Of a DNA stretch of 64,000 nucleotides, positions 55,201-64,000 are shown piece by piece. Source of the stretch: Desmodesmus armatus (Eukaryota > Chlorophyta > Chlorophyceae > Sphaeropleales > Scenedesmaceae); contig VIIQ02000076.1 in assembly GCA_007449985.2 (NCBI GenBank), positions 62,001 to 126,000 of the forward strand, in the 5' to 3' direction. The translations under genes were made by a program, and so were the position numbers. Positions within the stretch are counted from its first letter, which is position 1, and each line of letters starts with the position of its first letter. The notes under the pieces were generated by a model. The model had not been told where the DNA came from. It made no database searches and saw only the letters and a program-made list of their open reading frames with translations.

Positions 55201-58200
55201 GAACATGGAGGCAGGGGTGAGCATGTGTGGCAGTGGGAGCTGCTTTGGGGGGGGGGGGGGGTAGGGATCACAAGTGCACAGTGCCACCGTTGGGCGGTAC
55301 TTTGCACACTGGAGGAGTTGGGTACAGTTGGTAGGCAATGTCTCAAGGAGGTCTGCAGCAAAACCAGCGCCGGCAAGCAGCACCATACCCCAACCAAACA
55401 CATAACAATGAGCTGATGTCAGCACTTGAGTTGGCTCTGCTACTGCTGAACGATCTGCACTATTCACGACGCATTTACCACAGCTGTGTCCCTGTGTGTA
55501 TGTGTGCCCCGTCCACAGACCATTCAAGCCAAGGACGGGGAGACGGTCCAGATGATGCAGAGCCCTTGTCAGCTGTGCAGCTGGTTCTGCTGCTGCTGAA
55601 CACGCAGCACAGCGATGTGCTGCTTTCCCGACACATGTACACTGTGTTTGTGTGTTGACACATGAGTTGTGTGTCTGTCTGTCCCATCCACAGACCATCC
55701 AAGCCAAGGACGGGGAAGATCCAGATGATGCAGAGCCCTTGTCAGCTGTGCAGCTGGTTCTGCTGTTGCTGAACACGCAGCACAGCGATGTGCTGCTTTC
55801 CCGACACATGTACACTGTGTTTGTGTGCTGACACATGAGTTGTGTGTCTGTCTTTCCCATCCACAGACCATCCAAGCCAAGGACGGGGAAGATCCAGATG
55901 ATGCAGAGCCCTTGTCAGCAGTGCAACTTGCTCTGCGGTCCCAGCTGGCCAAGGGGGCAGGCCTCCCTGCTCTGCCACAGCCGGCAGGGGATAATGGGAC
56001 TGCTGCTGTGGCGGCGGCTTCGCATGGGCACTTGCACATGCCTTTCTTTGAGAAGGTTGACATTGGTGAGCAGCAGCAGTATCACTCAACATGATGATGA
56101 TGTCGCTCACATGTCATGTGCAGTACATGCGTACATGGTACAATCATAAATGTCACCTGTTGCTTCGTCAAGCGTTGCTGAATGTCAAAGTGAGATTGGC
56201 CTGCTGCTGCCCAAGACATACCAGCGCATGCATAACATCAGCTGTCCATAAGCCAACTTGGCCATAACAGGCACTGTGCTTGTCGGTTTCTGTACATGCT
56301 CCTCATTGCATAATGGTGCTTCTGATTGTTCATTGGCTGCGCAGGGTTGCTGCGGGAGTGCCTACAGTGGGAGTTTCAGAGCTTGTAGGGACACCAGGAC
56401 CTCAAATCGACGAGCCCAGCCCTAGCACTGTAGCAGGACTCAACAGCAACGGCAGCTCTGGTTCAGATGATGATGATGATCTGGAGGGTCTGTTGGGTGG
56501 CCTGGCGGTCAGCAGCCCAGGAGGGAGCGGCAATGCTGCTGGCAAGGCTGGGCAACGGGGTCAGCGTGGGCTGAGCTTTGAGGCTTTACTGGATGACCTG
56601 GTGGTACTCAGCTTCCTGGTGAGCAGGTGGAATATAATAGGATTGAAGCTGGGGTTGAAATACTTGGGATTTTGGTTGGTCTTGTGGGTCTGGCCATCCG
56701 GTTCAGATGATAATGACGATCTGGAGGGCCTGATGGGTGGGCTGGTTGTCAGCAGCATAGGAGGGGCAGTGGGGGCTGCGCAATGGGGCCAGCGGGGGCT
56801 GAGCTTTGAGGCCTTGCTTGATGACCTGGTGATGCTCAGCTTCTTGGTGAGCAGGGTGGACTTGGAGAGGCGGCGGGAGATACCCCGGGGGGGGGGGGGG
56901 GGGGGGAGGGGGGGGGGGGGGGTGCGCACTTCTTGGGTTGTGATTATCAATGATCTCAGCGGTGGCAATCAGTGGAGGGTGTTGTCGGCAGCAGTGGAGG
57001 GAGTGGCGGTGCTGCTGGCGGGGCGGTGGGGGCTGCACAGCGGGGCCAGCGGGGGCTGAGCTTTGAGGCCTTACTTGACGACCTGGTGGTGCTCAGCTTC
57101 CTGGTGAGCAGGGGAATGGAACGGCAGGGGAGGAGAAGGGGTGCGCAGTTCCCGAGTTGAGGTCATGATGCGATTGGTGGCGGGTAGGGGCGCGAGAGGT
57201 GGTGGGGGGTGGGCATCAAGCTGACGGGGTGGTGGGGGCTGGGCAGCGTGGCCAGCAGGGGCTGGGCTTTGAGGCCTTACTTGACGACCTGGTAGTGCCT
57301 CAGCTTCCCGGTGAGCAAATGCAGTCATTGCACCCCACTAGTAGTAGGGTTGAAGCTGGGGTTCTACATGTCGACTTGGGCCGGTCTCATGGGCCTAGCG
57401 ATCAGTTGATTTTCCAAGCACATGGTTGGGGGGAGGGGCATCTGCTGGCTGGGCACGGGAGGGGGTGCTGCAGCGTGGCCAGCGGGGCTGGGCTTTGAGG
57501 CTTTCCTAGATGACTTGGTGGTGCTCAGTTCCTTGGTGAGCCAAGTGGAATGGAGCCATGAGGGTGCATACACTGCGCTGCAGTGATGACGTGGATGTTG
57601 TGTGCGTCTGCGGCATCTAGTGTTAAAGCGTAGTTCATGCCAGCTGTTGTCAGCTTCATCGGCCACCGTGTGTCCACAAGTCAAGTGGGCCTGACACACA
57701 ACTTGCCACTGCTGCTGTTGCTGCTGCTGTTGCTGCTGCTGCCGCCGCTGCTGCGGCTGCTGCTGTTGCTGCTGCTGCTGTGTAGGCTGGCAATGACTTC
57801 CTACCCAACGTGCCATCCATTGACATCTACGACAAGCCGTGTGGGCTTGACCTGCTGTTCAGTGCATACAAGGCACTGCTGTCCCAGATGGGAGGACACA
57901 TAACAGGTAGTTGACAACTGTCAGTTTGAAATCTAAGGGATCTGCTGAGCCAGCGACAGCCAATCGTGCTCTTCTTCCTCTCAAATTGGGGGGGGGGGGT
58001 TGTTACAAGTAGATACTTTCACCGCAAAGCGGTACTCTCTACACTTGATCAACTGGGTAAGCCAAAGACGCACACCTGAACCGAGGGAACCTGCAAAGAC
58101 ACGTCAGACAAGACAAATTGGACACATCACAGGTATATGACAGTTTCAGTTTTGAGAGGTCAAGCAATTGGGACGCCGAAGGTGTTGGCTTTTGCCTGCA

Positions 58201-61200
58201 AAGCCTCAGTGATGATCTTGGCAGGCGCCAGGGGGTCGGGAACGATGGTGTGTTATGCCTTGCCTGGCTGGTGTGCCGCCAGGGGTTTTGTGACCTGTGC
58301 ACTGCAATGTCTGATGACCAAGGGTTTGGGGTTTAGGGTTAGGTATGCAGAGTAGGTGACAGCATGGGGGCCAGGAAGGCAGGCAGTGCCGTGTTGTGAT
58401 GTGTTTGATTGAAATTGTGTCTACTCAGCTGTCTGCTGTGCTGAGCCGTCTGCTGTGCTGTGCTGTGTCATGTTCAGGTGGTGGCAGCATCAACCGTAGC
58501 CGCTTGGTTCAGCTGCTGGTGTTTTTGGCACGGGATGAGGAGGCAGCTTACAAGAGACGCGCAGTAAGTGTACGCAAGGAATTGAGTTATACCTGCTAAG
58601 TCCAATGACATGGTCTCGTGAAAGTGTCTGCAGCTACAACTTGAACATTCAATGTTGACCACACCTTCGTTCGGATGTTGCAGCACAGCTGCAGGGGTAC
58701 TACCACACCCATAGCTTGGTGGGAGCGAGCCAAATAGAACCGCATGACAATCACCATGTCTCTGTTCACCAACTGCACCATGATGCACACGTGTTGCTAC
58801 CCCACAGGAGTACCGTCAGCGCCGTGCAGCCCAGGAGCGTGACCAGCAGGCCGCTGTCGCTCAGCCCCCCCCCCCCCCGGGGGGGGGGGATTTTGTTGAC
58901 AGGCTGTTGGCGTAATTACTGCTGTTGCTGCTGCACTCTTTTGCCATTGTTGTCACCACCAACCACCACCAACAGGAGTACCGTCAGCGGCGTGCTGCGC
59001 AAGAGCGTGAGAAGCAGGCTGCTGCCACCGCCGACTTCCACTCCCTGTTTGACGGTGGCCTGTCCATGGGTGAGCTGCCCCCTGGCCTTGACATTGACAA
59101 GCTGGACACACTGCTGCAGCAGCTGGGGCCTGAACTGGCTCAGGAGCTGGGGCTAAGGTGCGCGGGTGTGCCTTCGCAAGTGGGTGTGTTCCTGGTCAGG
59201 CTGATGAACCCTGGTCGATTGCCTCATGTGTGTTACAGACTCGTTTCTTTCCCCGCGCTCCCAGCAGGCATAGATGCATGCAACCCACAGCTTGTTGGTG
59301 CAACCCCTCCACTGTGTGTGTTTTGTGCATGTGCAGTGAGGCGCTAGCGGCCCAGCGCTCAGCTGGTGTTGACCTGCGCTCCCTGAGTCCAGGCCAGCTG
59401 TGTTTCGTACCGCCGCTCCCCCCCATCTTCCCGGCTGTGAGGCTTTTGCTGCAAGCAAACCTGTAGCTAATGTTACCCCCCCACCCACCCCTGTTTGTCA
59501 TGCGTACGCAGTGAAGCGCTAGCGGCCCAGCGCTCCGCTGGTGTTCACCTGCTCTCCCTGAGCCCGGTCAGCTGTGTTGTACAGGGCAGCTCCCCCATCG
59601 CCTTTCACTTTTCAAATTCAGAGCGCTTTACTGCAGTTAACCCTACAACTCACCCCCCACCCCCATGTTTGCCATGCGTACGCAGTGAAGCGCTAGCGGC
59701 CCAGCGCTCTGCCGGTGTTGACCTGCGCTCCCTGGGCCCGGGTCAGTTGTGTGAGGAGGTTCACAACAGGGTGGCTGCCCGCGTGAAGGAGCGGCTGATG
59801 GGGGGAGACCCCTGGGCCCAGGACCCGGTGGGGATGCACCTGCCTGGATACAGGGACAGGTACTACGAGGTAAGTTGGCCTTTGTTGTGTGTTGGGGGTG
59901 GATTTCTGTAGGCTTGAGAGGGCTTGGGAACAGCTGGGTGGATGGCTTGACTTGAAAGTGCAGCTCAACTAGTTGAAACGTTGTCTCCGCTCGCTTGCTG
60001 CTGCCGGTGACCCAGATCCATGCTCCCTTACCCTCACTCCTGCATTCCTCATACATAACACCCCTTCCTCCTTCCCCCCTATGCTGCTGATCCTCACAGT
60101 GCCTTTGTACACTAAACCCCACCAGATGCCTGCCCCAGAGCTGTAACGTCAAATGGGGGGTGATGTGAACATGTCCGCAGCATATGTGGCCTGGGAGTAC
60201 TTGGAGCACATGTTTTGGTTTGAAATGCTGATCCATTCAGACTATCTTCTCTCGCTGTTTCTGTCGCCGTCCCTCCCTTGTTGTGCACATGCTCTTCTGT
60301 TGCACCCCTTGACCCCACTGTCTCTATCACGCCCCTGCGCTCCCCCCCCCCCCCCGATACACACACCAGATGCGCTTCCCGGAGCTATTCCGTCATATGG
60401 AGGGAGATGTGGACAGGGTCGCTGCAAGAGTCGCCTGGGAGTACCTGGAGGGAATGAACTGGGTGCTGCGCTACTATGCATGCGGCCCAGCAGCAGTCAG
60501 CTGGCGACAGCAGCAGCAGCAGCAGGCGGCGGCTGGCAGCAGTGGCAGCAGTGGAGATGTGCCTGGTGCCAGCTGGAGCTGGTGCTACAAGTACCATTAT
60601 GCACCCCTCATGCAGGTTGGTGTGGACGAGGAGAGGGTCGGCGTAGCAGCAGGCTCCCCTGTACCAACCACACCCATGCCAGACGGTCATCTTTATCAGT
60701 GTTATCGTCTCAGCAGGTGGTGTGTGCACGCGAGTAAAGCAACCTGACTTGTGCATGTGGGCGCAGGGGAGGAGTGTGGTTGCTGCGTGGCTCACAGCTG
60801 CCCTGTTGAGCCGTCAGACTTTGTGGCATGGCGTTTCGTGTTGCTTCATGTCTAGCCTTGCTTCTGATTTCATGCAGGGTTGCAAGTGACTGTGTTGTAC
60901 CATGGCATGCTGTGCCGTGCTGTGCTTCAGGACCTGTCCAAGGTGAAGTTATGGCAGAAGAACAGCAGCAGCAGGATCAGTGTGTCAGCAGGGCCCATCA
61001 GCATATGCAGGAGCCTCCCTGACCCGGTGGCATGCCCACTGGAGGAGTGGGCCCCTGATGGGGGACCAGTGAGACCTCTGCTGCAGGTGGGGCAGGCAAG
61101 CAGGGTTTGAGGGTCTGGTAGTGATCAATCTGTCCAGTTTGTAACATGGGTGACAAGAAAGTTTCATGCATGTGCACTGTCACACGGGCGGCAGGAAGTT

Positions 61201-63879
61201 TCATGCATGAGCATGTTGAAATTATTGCAATGGCATTTGGTGGCCTCATGTTGGTGCTGCGCCGTGCTATTCATTGAGGACCGCCAAGAAGGCTGAAGTG
61301 CAGTATGTTTCTTTTCCAGCACTTTGAAACGTGCCATGCAATCAGCTCCGTCTGTGTGCTGCTGCTTGCCATCTGAATTTTGCAGTTGATGTGTGTGCTG
61401 CCAGCCAAGTCAGTGCTAGCAGCCCTCCCAGCCTCCCTAGCCCACCTCATCGTCTTGGCAGAAGCAATGGAGGAAGACGAGCAGTCACAGCAGCAGCAGC
61501 GCAACAGCAGCCTGTCACAGCAACACCAGCGGCAGCAGCAGCATCAGGGGGGCCACATGTCCAAAGCAGCACGCAAGCAAGCTCGGAAGGCCCGCAAAGC
61601 CGCAACAGCATCCAAGGTTCAGGGTTTACAGGGTATGGAGCTTCTGGCAGCCCTAGGGGATGACCCAGACCCTACCGCAGATGCAGGGTTTAGTCATTCT
61701 GACGAGGGTTTTGCGGAGGATGACGTAGTCAGCCCCTCATCAGCAGCAGGGGCGGGATCGGGGGAGTGGAGTGATGTGGGTGAGGAGGGCGGGGAGGGAG
61801 GAGCAGCGGCAGCGGCAGTTGGGGGGTTGAGTCATCTGGTGAGTGATGATGCGGAGATTTCGATGATACGGCTGGCCAAGGAGTTGTGTGCCACTTTTCC
61901 CAACAATGTGGAGCAGCTGGTGGACCTCACAGGTAGGCATTCTGCAGCAATTGCTGATGCATGTGCTGTGCAGTAGGTTGTGCCCGTAATGGTCATTCAA
62001 ATACATGTTCAACGTTGCGAAGCAGTTGCAGCCTCTGAAGTGCAGGCTGCTGCAGCATGCGTCTGAGTGTGCGGCTGTTTATGTATTGCTTTACCAGATC
62101 GGCATGCAGGCAGCACAGCAGCGTCAACAGCCTGGGAGAAAGCAGTCAGTCATTGACTGACTGACTGCTGCGGCTCTTGCTTATGCTGCTGCTGGTGCTG
62201 TTCGTGTTGCTGTCTCACAGGCAAGAAGTGGCTGCACACTGGTGTAGTCCGACTGCCTATGGCCCAGCCACAACATCTGGCAGCAGTGCTACAAGCAGTA
62301 CTGGCACTACAGCAGCAGCAACAGCAGACGCCCTGGCAGCGGCTGCCGTGGCAGCAGCAGCAGCAGGGTGGGGCAGCTGCTGCTGCTGCTCCTATGGGCC
62401 TTAGCGAAGCTGAGCTCTCCAGAAACACATTCAAGCCAGCAGCTGTTGTCACCACAGCAGCGGCGGCAGCAGCGGCAGGGGCATCTCCAGCAGCACCACA
62501 TATGCCGCCAGGTTTCGGCAGGAACCTCAGCAGCAGTGGCAGCAGTGGGAGCGTCTGGCGGCTGCTGACACAAACATCAGCTGCAGCAGCAGCCGGCAGC
62601 AGTGCTGCTGTCAGTGCAACGCAGCCGCCGGCAGCTGCGTCGGTTGCTACTGCAGCTCGGCGGTTGGGAGCCCTGGGCATGCTGCTGTCCCAGTCGGGGG
62701 GCATGCACACCTTGTCGTCTAGTGCAATGCAGCACCTCGTGCCGGAGCAGCAGCAGCAGCAACAGCAGAAGGAGGCAGTGTTCAAGGGGCAGCTGGATGT
62801 TGCTGGGATGGCGGTGCCCCAGCATGACTGCTGCTTGGTGCAAGGTGGGTGCAGTGATTGTGCTGGGATGTACATGCTACAGGGGTGCATGCACATGCTC
62901 GTGGCCACTCTCAATACATGATTTTGTCCTGTGTTCTTACAGCATGGGGGATTCCTGGGGAGGCAGAAAAGTGGTTCAGGGGGACGCACCGAGGGCGCAA
63001 ATGCTCGAACAGTCTCTGCATGTGTCTATGCCGCCCTGCACATGCTCTCAACACTCTTCCTCGTGACTCACAGGTCCTGAGCCCCCCTCCCCGCACCACC
63101 ACCAAACAAAACGCACGCGCACATGTGCCATGTACACACGCGTGCCATGGACTTGTCAACAGCGCGTAGGAATTGTTGGCAAAAACCTTTTCAAAGCTCT
63201 GCAAGCTCCTGATTCTATATGTGCTGACCTGCATGCCGCCAACACCGTTTTCCTGCTGTTCAGGTGCTGAGCCTCCCCTCTGCGTGTCACAGCAGCAGTA
63301 TGGCGCAGGACAGCAGCCGGCTTCGCCTCAGCCATCAGCTACGCAGACAAGGTGCTAGGCATCCGCGGCAGCAGTGGCAGCAATGCCGGCGGCGACGGCG
63401 GCAGCAATGGCAACTACGGCGGCAGCAATGGCAGGGGGCGTGGCCGGGGTTCAAGGGGAGGAGGGGATGGCAGCGCTGCTAGGGGCAGGGCCAGGGGCAG
63501 GGGGCGGGACATGACGAGGCAGTTCTTTGAGCATCACCACCAGCAGCAGGAGGAGGCGAGGCGGCAGCAAGAGGAGCAGCGGCAGCAGCTGTTTGAGCAG
63601 CAAGTGGCAGCCATGGCACCCCGGAGGGGTGCTGAGCCTCCCGCTGCGCCTGCTGTGGACCCCTCGGCTTACTACTACACACCAGATGACGACTACAGCA
63701 GCAACAGCAGCAGCAATGCGTACACGCAGCAGAGCAGCGGGTATGTTAGCAGCGCAGCGATGGCATACATGTCGTTTGGGGGGTATGACAACCAGTATCA
63801 GCCCGGAGGGGCTTCAAGGGGAAGAGGGAAGATTGGAGTGGGCAACAGGGGAAGGTCGTACCGCTCAAATAACAGATGA
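52237..63879 (+). CDS. XRN-family 5'-3' exoribonuclease
   Basis: Processive 5'-3' RNA exonuclease. Exons: 52237-52241 (only ATGGG), 52387-52502, 52729-52858, 53223-53332, 53600-53691, 54017-54151, 54644-54718, 55139-55216, 55867-56065, 56345-~56618 (internal join at ~56384 uncertain), 57786-57906, 58478-58563, 58976-59157, 59686-59869, 60370-60615, ~60931-61086, 61386-61932, 62221-62844 and 63293-63879. Active-site blocks are all present: GVPGLFAFLRRRYP, NLYIDMNHIIHSC, AIDGVAPRAKMNQQR, SDASEPGEGEHKIM, YGQDADLLLLSLLTHEPHF and AGNDFLPNVPSIDIYD. Later core blocks are EYLEGMNWVLRYY, YKYHYAPLM, RPLLQLMCVLPAKS and GKKWLHTGVVRLP. No CCHC zinc knuckle was seen after THEPHF, unlike nuclear XRN2/3. The C-terminus is long, polyQ/Ala-rich and ends in an RGG-type tail (GRGRGRGSRGG). 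Several exon ends exist as intronic duplicates. Confidence 0.92.
55519..55866 (+). repeat. Two ~174-bp tandem copies of an XRN acceptor plus exon start
   Basis: TCCACAG followed by ACCATCCAAGCCAAGGACGG occurs at 55519, 55694 and 55867 (spacing 175 and 173 bp). Only the last copy continues as the full exon. The first two read ~60 bp of exon-like sequence, then intron-like text including an identical CACATGTACACTGTGTTTGT. Both retain a good 3' splice site. Confidence 0.9.
56400..57535 (+). repeat. Five tandem copies of an XRN exon end with its donor
   Basis: The segment coding GQRGLSFEALLDDLVVLSFL plus donor GTGAGC occurs with exon-like ends at 56618, 56846, 57103, 57310 and 57535 (period ~207-257 bp). 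The first three keep the frame. The fourth has an insertion changing VVLSFL to VVPQLP, and the fifth is shortened. An acidic Asp/Gly-rich linker (SDDDDDLEGLLGG) is also duplicated in the second copy. Confidence 0.88.
57708..57780 (+). repeat. CTG/TTG microsatellite abutting an XRN acceptor
   Basis: Mostly CTG with scattered TTG, CCG and CGG triplets running to TGTGTAG, the acceptor of the exon at 57786 that encodes AGNDFLPNVPS. Confidence 0.9.
58808..59020 (+). repeat. Duplicated XRN exon start (EYRQRRAAQER)
   Basis: An acceptor followed by GAGTACCGTCAGCG occurs at 58808 and 58976 (168 bp apart). The first copy encodes EYRQRRAAQERDQQAA, then decays into poly-C/poly-G. The second continues as the full exon. 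The C and G tracts at 58866-58890 could form a hairpin. Confidence 0.85.
59337..59735 (+). repeat. Three copies of an XRN acceptor plus exon start (SEALAAQRSAG)
   Basis: CAG followed by TGARGCGCTAGCGGCCCAGCG begins at 59337, 59512 and 59686 (spacing 175 and 174 bp). The first two copies diverge after ~65 bp, while the third continues to the end of the exon at 59869. Each keeps its acceptor. Confidence 0.9.
60126..60460 (+). repeat. Decayed duplicate of the XRN exon coding MRFPELFRHMEGD
   Basis: The first copy (from 60126) has MPAPEL, a stop codon, then GGDVNMSAAYVAWEYLEHMF. The real exon at 60370 reads MRFPELFRHMEGDVDRVAAR and then VAWEYLEGMNW. Spacing is ~244 bp. Substitutions and the stop show the upstream copy is non-coding. 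Confidence 0.8.
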
Positions 63880-64000
63880 TTACATAATCAAAGGTGGCAG
63901 AGTGACGATTGGTGATATTGGTGTGAGTTTGTGTTGCCCATTGTGACAGTGGGACAACTTGGATTCTGTGGGTGTTAGGCTGGGTTTTGTTGCCAGGTCA

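Noticed and set aside
56280..57059. Single 259-codon ORF across the XRN repeat array
   Set aside because: It reads through several donors and intronic poly-G. It is an effect of in-frame exon duplicates, not a separate gene.

Overview
This window looks like nuclear DNA of a eukaryotic green alga (Chlorophyta). Every recognisable protein is split by many GT-AG introns. Several products carry plastid- or mitochondrion-type leaders: UDP-sulfoquinovose synthase, a DUF1997 protein, an organellar uS7-like protein and a small plastid protein. CAG/CTG (polyQ/polyL) runs and long C or G tracts are everywhere. A TGTAA motif, typical of green-algal polyadenylation, sits just after one stop codon. The gene content and CAG-rich style suggest a chlorophycean such as a Scenedesmus/Tetradesmus-like alga, but that is inference. 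No bacterial operon, rRNA, tRNA or CRISPR array was recognised.

Layout, left to right: a DCC/DUF393 thiol-oxidoreductase-like gene (+, 197-1918); PrimPol primase-polymerase (-, 3467-8693); a small plastid-targeted protein (+, 8999-9639); a WD40 protein (-, 10980-14778); a 2.3-kb Tc1/mariner-like transposon with ~0.38-kb inverted repeats and TA target duplication (15036-17368); SQD1 for sulfolipid synthesis (-, 19007-28643) with a 3.2-kb repeat-filled intron; an SREK1IP1-like zinc-knuckle splicing-related protein (+, 30141-31893); a histidine-phosphatase (phosphoglycerate mutase family) protein (-, 33450-36461); a large LRR / Kyphoscoliosis-type transglutaminase-like / EF-hand protein (+, 36723-44423); a secreted or membrane coiled-coil protein (-, 45249-47167); a uS7-like protein lacking the usual N-terminal core (-, 47718-49409); an intronless DUF1997 plastid protein (+, 49734-50573); and an XRN-family 5'-3' exoribonuclease (+, 52237-63879). 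Exon joins were deduced by hand from splice consensus, reading-phase agreement and family motifs. For most genes all phases agree; joins that remain uncertain are named in the entries.

The genes do not form a pathway. The most unusual feature of the region is how introns are built. At least seven exon edges (in PrimPol, SQD1 and XRN), plus one gene end, exist as two to five tandem copies. The copies keep the splice site but are truncated or decayed and lie in the adjacent intron. Two independent triplications in XRN share nearly the same ~174-bp period. In addition, sense-strand G-tracts often lie downstream of 5' splice sites, and CTG microsatellites run directly into several CAG acceptors. 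Together these suggest introns that grow by tandem duplication across splice junctions.
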